From Oxalobacteraceae bacterium UBA4003 (lineage in GTDB: Bacteria > Pseudomonadota > Gammaproteobacteria > Burkholderiales > Burkholderiaceae_D), in contig DGBN01000013.1 of assembly GCA_002384815.1 (NCBI GenBank), positions 23,011 to 44,442 of the forward strand: a DNA stretch of 21,432 nt, written 5' to 3'. Below the pieces are notes generated by a model. The model had not been told where the DNA came from and made no database searches. It saw only the letters and a program-made list of their open reading frames with translations. This document shows, piece by piece, positions 1 to 6,880 of this stretch. A program made the position numbers and the translations under genes. Position 1 is the first letter of the stretch. Each line of letters begins with the position of its first letter.

Positions 1-361
1 GCTGGTGGGCGACGACCTGTTCGTTACCAACACCAGGATCCTGAACGAAGGCATCGACAAGGGCATCGGCAATTCGATCCTCATCAAGATCAACCAGATC
101 GGCACCCTGACCGAAACTTTCGCTGCCATCGAAATGGCCAAGCGCGCCGGTTACACTGCCGTGATCTCGCATCGTTCGGGTGAAACGGAAGATTCGACAA
201 TTGCCGATATTGCTGTCGGTACCAATTCGCTGCAGATCAAGACCGGTTCGATGTCGCGTTCCGACCGCATGGCAAAGTACAACCAGTTGCTGCGCATAGA
301 GGAAGATCTGGGCGATATTGCCAGCTATCCCGGTCGCAATGCGTTTTACAATCTGAAGTAA
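1..361 (+). CDS. eno: Enolase, C-terminal part (5' end outside window)
   Basis: Enolase interconverts 2-phosphoglycerate and phosphoenolpyruvate in glycolysis and is a cytosolic protein. Only about the last 119 codons are present; the reading frame is open from base 2 leftwards off the window, so the GTG at base 5 is an internal valine codon and not a start. The fragment carries the C-terminal barrel signatures: LIKINQIGTLTET, containing the catalytic lysine, then SHRSGETEDSTIADIAV, the enolase signature around the substrate-binding His/Arg/Ser, then the conserved KTGSMSRSDRMAKYNQLLRIEE stretch in part. It ends in a normal TAA. A hairpin follows directly and then ftsB on the same strand, the usual eno-ftsB order in proteobacteria. 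No damage is seen. Confidence 0.97.
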   Translation, partial: LVGDDLFVTNTRILNEGIDKGIGNSILIKINQIGTLTETFAAIEMAKRAGYTAVISHRSGETEDSTIADIAVGTNSLQIKTGSMSRSDRMAKYNQLLRIEEDLGDIASYPGRNAFYNLK

Positions 362-369
362 ATCAATAT

Positions 370-396
370 CGGTCATGCGGCTTTGCTGCATGACCG
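370..396 (+). terminator. Hairpin between eno and ftsB
   Basis: CGGTCATGC at 370-378 pairs perfectly with GCATGACCG at 388-396 (9 bp, 9-nt loop). The tail (GATTT) is poor in T, so it may be a weak terminator or attenuator, or protect the eno mRNA 3' end while letting some transcription into ftsB. Confidence 0.5.
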
Positions 397-417
397 GATT
401 TGCCATGTAAATATCCG

Positions 418-750
418 ATGCGCCTCATCATTCTCTGTCTCGCAGCGCTGGTATTGCTGATTCAGTTCCCGCTGTGGCTGGGGAAGGGCGGCTGGCTACG
501 CGTATGGGATCTGGATCAGCAAGTGATCGCTGCGCAAAAGAAGAACGATGAATTAAGAGCGCGCAATGCGAAGCTTAATTCCGAAGTGCAGGATCTGAAG
601 GAAGGTACCGGCGCAGTTGAAGAACGCGCCCGTTACGAACTCGGCATGATCAAGGAAAACGAGATTTTCGTTCAAGTCCTAGATCCGAACAAGAAATCCT
701 CATTCGTTTCCATCCCGCCACCAAAAATTAAACCGGAAGAAAAACGCTGA
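418..750 (+). CDS. ftsB: Cell division protein FtsB
   Basis: FtsB is a small bitopic inner-membrane protein that joins FtsL and FtsQ in the divisome and helps switch on septal peptidoglycan synthesis. The 110-residue product has one hydrophobic N-terminal segment (about residues 3-20), a predicted coiled coil (about 30-62, with QVIAAQKKNDELRARN and AKLNSEVQDLKEG), and the conserved C-terminal block EERARYELGMIKENEIFVQV. I chose the ATG at 418 because the protein then begins MRLIILCLAALVLL as FtsB proteins do; an in-frame TTG at 400 would add six polar residues and lies next to the eno hairpin. No good Shine-Dalgarno is visible before 418. It follows eno, the standard context. The last residues are lysine/proline-rich and variable in the family. 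Confidence 0.93.
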   Translation: MRLIILCLAALVLLIQFPLWLGKGGWLRVWDLDQQVIAAQKKNDELRARNAKLNSEVQDLKEGTGAVEERARYELGMIKENEIFVQVLDPNKKSSFVSIPPPKIKPEEKR

Positions 751-773
751 GTAAATTTCTCCTGGCGTTTTTC
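739..773. terminator. Bidirectional terminator between ftsB and hslO
   Basis: GAAAAACGC (739-747) pairs perfectly with GCGTTTTTC (765-773). The A-run and T-run flank a GC core, so a U-tract is produced on either strand. The left arm is made of the last codons of ftsB, so its TGA stop sits at the base of the loop. The position between convergent genes fits a shared terminator. Confidence 0.6.
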
Positions 774-824
774 TGATGTCAAAGTTCGCCTGATAGACGG
801 CGGGCTGATCAAGACAGGCAGTGC

Positions 825-1751
825 TTAATGCTTGGCCGGACTGGCGGCAATCAGGGTTTCTACCGGGGATTCGATCGCGAACAAGTGTGCGCAGTCTACC
901 GAATCGAACTCATAGTGCTGACCGCAGAAATCGCAATCGACAGCGAGTTTGCCTAAATCTTCCAGTGCCGCATCCACTTCTGCCTGCCCCAGCATTTTCA
1001 GCATATTGCCGACTTTTTCGCGTGTGCAACTGCACAGGAAGTGCGGATGCTGCGGCTCGAATACGCGGATTGTTTCTTCCCAGAACAAGCGACGCATCAG
1101 GGTTTCGATATCGGTTGCAAGCAATTCATCCTGGCGCAGGGTAGACGCCAGCATCACCGAGCGATCCCAGGTTGCCAGATCGTTTTCTCCGGATGGCGCG
1201 ATGCCACCTTCATGCGGCAGCTTTTGCAGCAGCAGGCCGTGCGCAACCTGATCGTCGGCAGCCAGCCACAGTCTGGTGTCGAGCTGCTCCGAACGCAGCA
1301 TGTAATTTTCAATCACCGTGGCAACGTTGTCGCCATCCAGCGGCACGATGCCTTGGTATGCTTGCTGGCCGGGTAATTTATCCTTGGGGTCGAGCGTGAT
1401 GACAAAACGGCCTTCGCCTTTCGCATTCACCAGGTCAGGCAGCGTGGCGTCATCGCTGATGACTGCATCGTCTGCCAGCTTGGCGGTAGCGCGCAGGTTC
1501 AAATCCGAATCGCATTCGACCACCAGCAAGCGCAAGGGGCCATCGCCATAAATCTGCATGATGATGGCACCGTTGAATTTCAGATTGGCCGACAGTAGTG
1601 CTGCTGCAGACAGCATTTCACCGAGTACTGTTTTTACTGCAGCGGGATAATCGCGCCGTGCCTGTACATGCTTCCAGGTGTCGGAAACGTCGACCAGCTC
1701 GCCGCGTACGGTGGCGTCCTCGAACACGAATTTATGCAAAGTATCTGCCAT
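825..1751 (-). CDS. hslO: Redox-regulated molecular chaperone Hsp33 (HslO)
   Basis: Hsp33 is a cytosolic holdase activated by oxidative unfolding: its C-terminal zinc centre loses zinc when its four cysteines are oxidised. The 308-residue product keeps this switch intact, with C240-S-C242 and C273-D-F-C276; the 31-residue step between the pairs matches E. coli Hsp33. The N-terminal domain (about 1-190) includes the typical GDGPLRLLVVECDSDL segment. The start ATG has a good Shine-Dalgarno (AGGA, 5 nt away) that overlaps the stop of the upstream gamma-carbonic-anhydrase gene; only 2 nt separate the two genes, so they are almost certainly co-transcribed and probably translationally coupled. The gene is convergent with ftsB. 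Two extra C-terminal cysteines-to-histidine positions near DSVDCAH are not part of the core motif. Confidence 0.95.
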   Translation of the reverse strand: MADTLHKFVFEDATVRGELVDVSDTWKHVQARRDYPAAVKTVLGEMLSAAALLSANLKFNGAIIMQIYGDGPLRLLVVECDSDLNLRATAKLADDAVISDDATLPDLVNAKGEGRFVITLDPKDKLPGQQAYQGIVPLDGDNVATVIENYMLRSEQLDTRLWLAADDQVAHGLLLQKLPHEGGIAPSGENDLATWDRSVMLASTLRQDELLATDIETLMRRLFWEETIRVFEPQHPHFLCSCTREKVGNMLKMLGQAEVDAALEDLGKLAVDCDFCGQHYEFDSVDCAHLFAIESPVETLIAASPAKH

Positions 1752-1753
1752 GC

Positions 1754-2278
1754 TTATCCTATTTTCTTCAGTGTATTTTTAAAGTCGCGACTGCGCGTCA
1801 CGTAGCTATCGGCGATGCGCTGCAGATTGGCGACGTCGCTGTCGCTCAACGTCCGTATTGCTTTGGCAGGAGCGCCTATGATGAGCGAGTTGTCCGGGAA
1901 TTCCTTGCCTTCGGTGACCAGCGCACCAGCACCGACCAGGCAATTCCGGCCTATCTTTGCGCCATTCAGGATGATCGCCTGAATGCCGATCAGCGAGCCT
2001 GAGCCTACCGTACAGCCGTGCACCATCGCCTGATGGCCGACGCTGACATTGTCGCCCAGCGTCAGCGGAAAGCCGGGGTCGGCATGCAATACTGCTCCTT
2101 CCTGCAGATTGCAGTTTTCACCGATAGTGATGTCTTCATTGTCGCCGCGCACGGTAACCTGAAACCAGACACTGGAATTGGCCTTGATGGTGACGCGTCC
2201 GACTATCGTTGCCGAATCGGTAATGTAGGCGGAAGGGTCAATTTCGGGAGCGTGTTCACCTAATTGGTAGATAGCCAT
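1754..2278 (-). CDS. Gamma carbonic anhydrase family protein (left-handed beta-helix)
   Basis: This belongs to the gamma-carbonic-anhydrase/YrdA-like hexapeptide-repeat family, trimeric cytosolic proteins with a metal between subunits. The 174-residue length is typical. Repeating [LIV]-G-x4 turns run from about residue 24 to 138 and give the left-handed beta-helix. The three metal-ligand histidines are present: His65 in VLHADPG, and His82 and His87 in VGHQAMVHGC. The GAPAKAIRTLSDSD exit motif is also conserved. Whether it hydrates CO2 is unknown, since many YrdA-like members show little activity. It is the first gene of a two-gene unit with hslO (2-nt gap) and is divergent from the DUF455 gene with a 145-nt spacer, where I could not identify a convincing promoter. 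Start is the ATG at 2278; the Shine-Dalgarno is weak. Confidence 0.92.
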   Translation of the reverse strand: MAIYQLGEHAPEIDPSAYITDSATIVGRVTIKANSSVWFQVTVRGDNEDITIGENCNLQEGAVLHADPGFPLTLGDNVSVGHQAMVHGCTVGSGSLIGIQAIILNGAKIGRNCLVGAGALVTEGKEFPDNSLIIGAPAKAIRTLSDSDVANLQRIADSYVTRSRDFKNTLKKIG

Positions 2279-2423
2279 GAGTTCAGTAAAATGAGTGGTT
2301 GCCGGTCTATTTTCCGACCAGATGCAATTGAGGAAAATGGGGACGAATACCTGAATTGGAAGACTTGCTTCGCTGGTATCTGTCGCACTTCGGTTTGCAA
2401 AAGTATTATTTTACGTTACCCAC

Positions 2424-3263
2424 ATGAATAACCCCATTTCCCATTCCCCTGTTGCCGATATTCCGGAGTTGCGCATGCTGGCCTTGCACTGGGTCGGTGT
2501 GAGCGATCCTGCATGCAAGGCTGGCGGCGTCATTGCCATGGCGGATGCATGGCGGACACAAACGCTGCAGCTGGATACGCTGCCTGACTTATTTCCGCAG
2601 CAAGCGATACCCGGTCGTCCTGCGGTGCCGAAACTGATTTCTCCCAAGTTCGTCAAGCATAGATCGATGTGTACGGTGGAAGGGAGGGCGGCGATGATCC
2701 ATGCGCTGACGCATATCGAATTCAATGCCATCAATCTGGCGCTGGATGCCGTGTGGCGTTTTGCCGGGATGCCGGCTGATTACTATGCAGACTGGCTGCA
2801 GGTTGCGGGCGAGGAAGCACTGCATTTTTCGCTCTTGTCTGCGCATTTGCAAACGCTGGGTTATCGGTACGGTGATTTTCCTGCGCATAACAGCATGTGG
2901 GAAATGGCCGATAAAACCAAGGACGATATTTTGGCGCGGATGGCGCTGGTGCCGCGCACGCTGGAGGCACGCGGCCTCGATGCCACGCCATTGACGCGCG
3001 CCAAGCTGGCACAGGCCGGCGATCAGGCGGCGGCAGAGATTCTGGATATTATTTTGCGCGATGAAATCGGCCATGTGGCGATCGGTAACCGCTGGTACAA
3101 CATGCTGTGCGATATACGTGGGCTTGATCCCATTCTGAACTATGCAGAGCTGACCTTGCAATACAAGGCGCCGGTATTGCGCGGCCCCTTCAATCTGGAG
3201 GCGAGACGGGCGGCAGGGTTTAGCGAGCGCGAATTGAGCGCATTGCCGTGCGGAAAATTGTAA
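2424..3263 (+). CDS. DUF455 family ferritin-like protein
   Basis: A 279-residue protein of the DUF455 family (PF04305), which has a ferritin-like four-helix bundle expected to hold a di-metal site; its substrate is not known. Candidate metal ligands recur in the usual ferritin spacing: Glu in HALTHIEFNAI (about residues 93-103), the E-E-x2-H pattern in AGEEALHFSLL (about 128-138), and Glu/His in RDEIGHVAIGN (about 213-223). The N-terminal third is less conserved. No signal peptide or membrane segment is seen, so it is probably cytosolic. Members are sometimes annotated as related to MiaE-type tRNA hydroxylases, but nothing here proves that. It is divergent from the carbonic-anhydrase/hslO pair and is followed by 183 nt without a gene. 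Start ATG at 2424; no strong Shine-Dalgarno. Confidence 0.88.
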   Translation: MNNPISHSPVADIPELRMLALHWVGVSDPACKAGGVIAMADAWRTQTLQLDTLPDLFPQQAIPGRPAVPKLISPKFVKHRSMCTVEGRAAMIHALTHIEFNAINLALDAVWRFAGMPADYYADWLQVAGEEALHFSLLSAHLQTLGYRYGDFPAHNSMWEMADKTKDDILARMALVPRTLEARGLDATPLTRAKLAQAGDQAAAEILDIILRDEIGHVAIGNRWYNMLCDIRGLDPILNYAELTLQYKAPVLRGPFNLEARRAAGFSERELSALPCGKL

Positions 3264-3446
3264 AAGTGTTTCTTTTTGCTTATTGTTACACCTTGTTACT
3301 GCATGGGTGAAACTTGATGGAGAGTTCATAGTCAGATGGAAAGATTGCATTTCAAGCAATCGAATGCGCTAAGAGTGCGGACCAAGCTGACCAGGAAACT
3401 GTTGGCTTAAAGCATTTTTTGTACAACTTCACTAAAAAGGGAAATC

Positions 3447-3758
3447 ATGAACGCAAGCAAAACTCTTATCTCCATACTTGCCGCGAGTTTGTTGATCGTC
3501 GGCCTGGCTGCTTGTCAGAAAAAAGAAGAAGTCGCTATTGATGCGGGTACGGCAGAAACTGCAGGTCAGAAAGTTGACGAGGCTGCTGCCAGCGCAGGAC
3601 AAAAAATAGACGAGGCTGCTGCCACGGTGGCTCAGGAAGCCGAGGAAGCCAAGACTGACATTAGCCAAGGCGCGGCCGACATGACAGATGCAGCAGGCAA
3701 AAAAATCGAAGAAGCGGGTGTAAAACTGCAGGATGCGGCTAAAGACGACAGCAAGTAA
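3447..3758 (+). CDS. Small Ala-rich lipoprotein with tandem 11-residue repeats
   Basis: A 103-residue predicted lipoprotein of unknown function. The signal peptide has a lysine-containing n-region, a hydrophobic core (about residues 7-20) and a lipobox LAAC with the lipidated cysteine at 23. The mature part starts CQKKEE and is hydrophilic and rich in Ala, Glu, Lys and Asp. It contains near-identical 11-mers AGQKVDEAAAS (39-49) and AGQKIDEAAAT (50-60), and a weaker copy AGKKIEEAGVK (83-93), a pattern that favours amphipathic helix as in LEA-like or YtxH-like proteins. The residue after Cys is Gln, not Asp, which fits outer-membrane sorting. A good Shine-Dalgarno (AAAGGGAA) precedes the ATG, and a strong terminator follows, so the gene is monocistronic. 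Stress protection or envelope filling is speculation. Confidence 0.85.
   Translation: MNASKTLISILAASLLIVGLAACQKKEEVAIDAGTAETAGQKVDEAAASAGQKIDEAAATVAQEAEEAKTDISQGAADMTDAAGKKIEEAGVKLQDAAKDDSK
3561..3626 (+). repeat. Two tandem 33-bp repeats inside the small lipoprotein gene
   Basis: Bases 3561-3593 and 3594-3626 are imperfect direct repeats that encode the two 11-residue units. They share GACGAGGCTGCTGCCA exactly while the first half differs mostly at third positions, indicating an old duplication kept by selection on the protein. Confidence 0.75.
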
Positions 3759-3772
3759 ATATGCATCCCTTG

Positions 3773-3812
3773 GCGCGCCTATGGTCTGCGATCATAGGCG
3801 CGCTTTGTTGTT
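3773..3812 (+). terminator. Rho-independent terminator of the small lipoprotein gene
   Basis: GCGCGCCTATG (3773-3783) pairs perfectly with CATAGGCGCGC (3793-3803), 11 bp, with possible further closing pairs inside. The tail TTTGTTGTT follows directly. It starts 15 nt after the stop codon. Confidence 0.85.
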
Positions 3813-3928
3813 AACGGCTGGACTAAAAAATGGCCGGTATTCAACGAAACTTGAATGCATATTTTGTTGATGTGCATGTATTTCTTGCCGTACGCAGGGC
3901 AGATCGGGGCAGGCTTTTTCAGGACAGG

Positions 3929-3934
3929 TAAAAT
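3929..3934 (+). promoter_or_regulatory. Candidate -10 box for the alpha/beta hydrolase gene
   Basis: TAAAAT at 3929-3934 with GGGGCA (3 of 6 matches to the -35 consensus) 17 nt upstream. It lies 15 nt before the ATG at 3950 and 69 nt before the ATG at 4004. Weak evidence on its own. Confidence 0.3.
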
Positions 3935-4003
3935 GTCGGCTCGTCATGCATGATGTTTTCCACGCGTGCATTCCTGTCGCTGCCGTTTCCTACTGCCTTG
4001 CGC

Positions 4004-4876
4004 ATGAAGTCTTCGCATTCTGAATTTATCCCTATCCGTGGCACCCAATATCACATCCGGCATTGGGGCGATCAACGCGCGCCCATGCTGTTCATGTTGC
4101 ATGGCTGGATGGACGTGTCGGCTTCCTTCCAGTTTCTGGTGGATGCATTGCAGCGTGACTGGCATGTGATTGCACCGGATTGGCGCGGTTTCGGTTTGAG
4201 CGAGCGTGCCGCGTCGCCTTACTGGTTCCCCGATTATCTGGCTGACCTGGATGCCATCCTCGATCATTATTCGCCGCAACAGGCGGTCAATTTGCTGGGG
4301 CACAGTCTGGGTGCGAATGTGGCAGGCATTTACGCTGGCGTACGCGCAAGCAGGATAAGCAAGCTCGTCATGCTGGAGGGATTCGGCATGTCGGTGACGC
4401 AAGCCGATGAGGCGCCGACGCGTTATGCAGATTGGTTGGATCAAGTACAGGGGACACCCAGCTTGCACAGTTATGCGACGGTTGGCGGGGTTGCCGCACG
4501 TCTGCAAAAAAACAATCCGCGCCTCAGTGATGAACGGGCAGCATTTCTGGCAAGTCAGTGGGCAGCGCAAAATGAGAACGGCAGTTGGGACATATTGGCC
4601 GATCCGTGGCACAAGCTGCCGAATCCGAATTTGTATCGCGTCGACGAGGTAATGGCTTGCTGGCAAGCGATTACGGCTCCGACGCTGTGGATAGAGGCCA
4701 GCGATAGCGAACTATTGCGAAGAATGGGGTCCAAGGAAGGCGCTCGCGCAGAGATCGCGCGGCGTATTGCATATCTGCGCAATGCCATCATTTTGACGGT
4801 ACAGGATGCCGGACACATGCTGCAGCATGATCAACCGGAAATCGTGGCGGATGCCGTCGAGAAATTTCTCGATTAG
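4004..4876 (+). CDS. Alpha/beta-fold hydrolase
   Basis: An alpha/beta hydrolase of unknown substrate, about 290 residues. Counting from the alternative ATG at 3950 (308 aa), it has the oxyanion-hole motif HGW (51-53), the nucleophile elbow GHSLG with Ser119, a plausible acid in EASDSE (about Asp252), and the catalytic His289 in AGHMLQHDQPE. The core resembles the haloalkane-dehalogenase/epoxide-hydrolase-like or esterase subgroup, but the cap region (about 145-220) gives no specific assignment. No membrane segment is present. I prefer the ATG at 4004 because family similarity begins just after it (SEFIPIRGTQYHIRHWG); the extra 18 residues from 3950 look unlike a domain, though a TAAAAT box at 3929-3934 is compatible with either start. 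Neither start has a clear Shine-Dalgarno. It is probably a single-gene unit. Confidence 0.85.
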   Translation: MKSSHSEFIPIRGTQYHIRHWGDQRAPMLFMLHGWMDVSASFQFLVDALQRDWHVIAPDWRGFGLSERAASPYWFPDYLADLDAILDHYSPQQAVNLLGHSLGANVAGIYAGVRASRISKLVMLEGFGMSVTQADEAPTRYADWLDQVQGTPSLHSYATVGGVAARLQKNNPRLSDERAAFLASQWAAQNENGSWDILADPWHKLPNPNLYRVDEVMACWQAITAPTLWIEASDSELLRRMGSKEGARAEIARRIAYLRNAIILTVQDAGHMLQHDQPEIVADAVEKFLD

Positions 4877-4924
4877 TCGTGCGGGCATTCATTTTGCATT
4901 GCAGCAAATCATCTCTGTCACGCG

Positions 4925-4930
4925 TACAAT
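4925..4930 (+). promoter_or_regulatory. Candidate -10 box for the PHP-domain gene
   Basis: TACAAT at 4925-4930, about 43 nt before the chosen ATG at 4974. I see no good -35 hexamer. A very similar box (TACAAT) stands before dapA. Confidence 0.35.
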
Positions 4931-4973
4931 CTCCTTATATTTCTGTTTTTGAAACAAGTTGAAAAAAACGAAC

Positions 4974-5804
4974 ATGCTTAACGCCGATCTTCATTCTCAC
5001 TCCAATTTTTCCGACGGGACGCTGGCGCCGGCAGACTTGGCTGCGCGCGCGAAGGCACATGGCGTGGATGTATGGGCGATGACGGATCATGACGAAGTGA
5101 GCGGCATTGCAGAGGCGCGTGCCGCTGCGACAGCACTGGATTTGCCTTTTGTACCTGGCGTGGAAATTTCCATTACCTGGGCTGCGCAAACCGTGCACAT
5201 CGTCGGCTTGCATATCGATGAAAAAAGTCCGGGGCTGGTGCAGGGGCTTGCTGCCACGCGCGGTGGTCGCGAACAACGTGCGCGTGAAATTTCCGCACAA
5301 CTGGAAGCGGCAGGTATTCCAGGTGCATTTGAAGGTGCGCTCAAGTTTGTCGGTAATCCCGACTTGATCTCGCGCACGCATTTCGCGCGTTACATTATCG
5401 AATTGGGCTTGAGCAAGGATTTGCACGATGTCTTTGCCGATTATCTGGGCGAGGGCAAGCCCGGTTTTGTGCCGCATCGCTGGGCGACTTTGCAGAACGC
5501 GGTGGAATGGATACGTGGCGCCGGCGGCATTGCAGTGATTGCGCATCCGGGGCGCTACAAGTTCAGCGATCTTGCATTCGATGCCCTGTTCCAGGAGTTC
5601 AAGGATCTCGGCGGTGCCGGAATTGAAGTGACGACCGGCAGTCATACGGTCGATCAATACGACTATTACGCAAAAGTGGCCAATACTTACGGCTTTCTGG
5701 CGTCGCGCGGTTCCGATTTTCACGGCCCTGGCGAATCGCGCATCGACCTGGGTAAATTGCCGCCATTGCCGCAGGGCGTGATGCCTATCTGGCACGACTG
5801 GTGA
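4974..5804 (+). CDS. PHP-domain phosphatase/5'-3' exonuclease (TrpH/RNase AM family)
   Basis: This PHP-domain protein (276 residues) matches the YciV/TrpH group: members remove the 3'-phosphate of 3',5'-nucleoside bisphosphates, and the E. coli member (RNase AM) is a 5'-3' exonuclease that matures rRNA 5' ends. Metal-binding motifs are visible in order: DLHSHSNFSDGTL with His7, His9 and Asp14; MTDHDEVSG; PGVEIS; IAHPGRY; and the C-terminal SRGSDFHGPG. The length and motif order are normal for the family. I chose the ATG at 4974 because the protein then starts MLNADLHSHS as relatives do; an in-frame TTG at 4959 would add five residues. In E. coli this gene stands beside yciO near trp; here htpX lies between the two, and trpS follows further on. 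Confidence 0.9.
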   Translation: MLNADLHSHSNFSDGTLAPADLAARAKAHGVDVWAMTDHDEVSGIAEARAAATALDLPFVPGVEISITWAAQTVHIVGLHIDEKSPGLVQGLAATRGGREQRAREISAQLEAAGIPGAFEGALKFVGNPDLISRTHFARYIIELGLSKDLHDVFADYLGEGKPGFVPHRWATLQNAVEWIRGAGGIAVIAHPGRYKFSDLAFDALFQEFKDLGGAGIEVTTGSHTVDQYDYYAKVANTYGFLASRGSDFHGPGESRIDLGKLPPLPQGVMPIWHDW

Positions 5805-5877
5805 TGATCTGCAGGCTTGGTCTATTCTGACGACAGAAATTCAGACGCCGATACTGATCTTGCATTATTCTTGCTGT

Positions 5878-5906
5878 CTTGAAATGTGCGCTTATGGCCT
5901 CATTTA
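5878..5906 (+). promoter_or_regulatory. Sigma-32 (RpoH) heat-shock promoter of htpX
   Basis: CTTGAAA at 5878-5884 is a full match to the core of the sigma-32 -35 consensus. After a 13-nt spacer comes CCTCATTTA at 5898-5906, which matches the -10 consensus CCCCATnTA at all but one fixed base. Transcription would start near 5913, giving a leader of about 27 nt that contains the htpX Shine-Dalgarno. HtpX is a known member of heat-shock regulons. Confidence 0.8.
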
Positions 5907-5939
5907 GCAATCGCGATTAACTCTCTTGGAGACTATTGA

Positions 5940-6812
5940 ATGAAGCGAATTTTCCTTTTCGTTGCAACGAACATTGCCGTCATTGCGGTAATGTCTGTTG
6001 TGTTGTCGTTGCTGGGCGTGGATCGCTTTATTTCGCAAGCTGGCTTGAACCTGCCCATGTTGCTGGTGTTCTCGCTGGTGGTTGGTTTTACCGGTTCCAT
6101 CATTTCGCTGCTGATCAGCAAACCGATGGCGAAATGGTCGACTGGCGCGCGCGTTATTACTGCGCCATCGTCGAGTACCGAGCTGTGGCTGATCGACTCC
6201 GTACGCAAATTGTCTGAACGTGCTGGCATCGCGATGCCGGAAGTGGCGGTCTACGATGGCGAGCCGAATGCGTTTGCTACCGGTGCGTTTAAAAACTCTG
6301 CCTTGGTCGCTGTTTCGACCGGCCTGCTGCAAAGCATGACCAAGGAAGAAGTCGAAGCAGTTCTGGCTCATGAAGTTGCCCACGTCGCGAACGGCGATAT
6401 GGTGACCATGACCCTGGTGCAGGGTGTGGTGAATACCTTCGTCGTGTTCCTGTCACGTGTGGTTGGTTACTTTGTTGATCGTGCGATTTCCAAAGACAAC
6501 AACAGCGGTCAGGGCATCGGTTACATGATTACCGTCATCGTGTCGCAGATTGTGTTCGGTATCGCTGCATCGGTGCTCGTCGCCTGGTTCTCGCGTCATC
6601 GCGAATACCGTGCCGATGCCGGCGCCGCCAAATTGCTCGGCAGCCCGCAACCGATGATGAAAGCACTGGCACGTCTGGGCGGCATAGCGCCGAACAGTCT
6701 GCCGGAAGGCATGGCATCGATGGGTATTAACGACAAACCCGGTTTTGCCGCCTTGTTCTCCAGCCATCCGCCTATCGAACAGCGAATAGCCGCATTGCGC
6801 AGCATGCAATAA
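5940..6812 (+). CDS. htpX: Membrane zinc metalloprotease HtpX
   Basis: HtpX is an inner-membrane M48 peptidase that works with FtsH in quality control of membrane proteins. The 290-residue product has two N-terminal membrane segments (about 4-26 and 38-60), then the soluble catalytic part with the zinc motif HEVAH at 144-148 and the third ligand Glu222 in REYRADAGAA, and two further hydrophobic stretches between (about 155-177 and 193-217). The C-terminal SSHPPIEQRIAALR box is typical. Shine-Dalgarno GGAG lies 8 nt before the ATG. A near-consensus sigma-32 promoter precedes the gene and a hairpin with a T-rich tail follows, so it looks like a separately regulated heat-shock unit inserted between the PHP gene and yciO. 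It is complete and of normal length. Confidence 0.97.
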   Translation: MKRIFLFVATNIAVIAVMSVVLSLLGVDRFISQAGLNLPMLLVFSLVVGFTGSIISLLISKPMAKWSTGARVITAPSSSTELWLIDSVRKLSERAGIAMPEVAVYDGEPNAFATGAFKNSALVAVSTGLLQSMTKEEVEAVLAHEVAHVANGDMVTMTLVQGVVNTFVVFLSRVVGYFVDRAISKDNNSGQGIGYMITVIVSQIVFGIAASVLVAWFSRHREYRADAGAAKLLGSPQPMMKALARLGGIAPNSLPEGMASMGINDKPGFAALFSSHPPIEQRIAALRSMQ

Positions 6813-6843
6813 GGCGTAATCGTCTTTAATCAGGAAGGCATAC

Positions 6844-6880
6844 GGCGGTGATCTGATGGTCGCCGCCATTCTTATTTTTT
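6844..6880 (+). terminator. Terminator after htpX, abutting the yciO start codon
   Basis: GGCGGTGA (6844-6851) pairs with TCGCCGCC (6860-6867), 8 bp with one G-U pair and an 8-nt loop. The T-rich tail ATTCTTATTTTTT runs to 6880, the base just before the yciO ATG. Confidence 0.6.

Noticed and set aside
2589..3359. A 256-codon minus-strand frame opposite the DUF455 gene
   Set aside because: The plus-strand product has ferritin-like motifs; the antisense translation is rich in Arg, His, Gln and Cys without any domain, as expected of a shadow frame.
3343..3361. GATTGC/GCAATC inverted repeat after the DUF455 gene
   Set aside because: Only 6 bp with a 7-nt loop and no T-tract; expected by chance. 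The rest of 3264-3446 shows nothing I can support.
3944..5795. Long minus-strand frames opposite the alpha/beta hydrolase and PHP genes
   Set aside because: Both plus-strand genes have complete catalytic motifs in order; the antisense frames have none.
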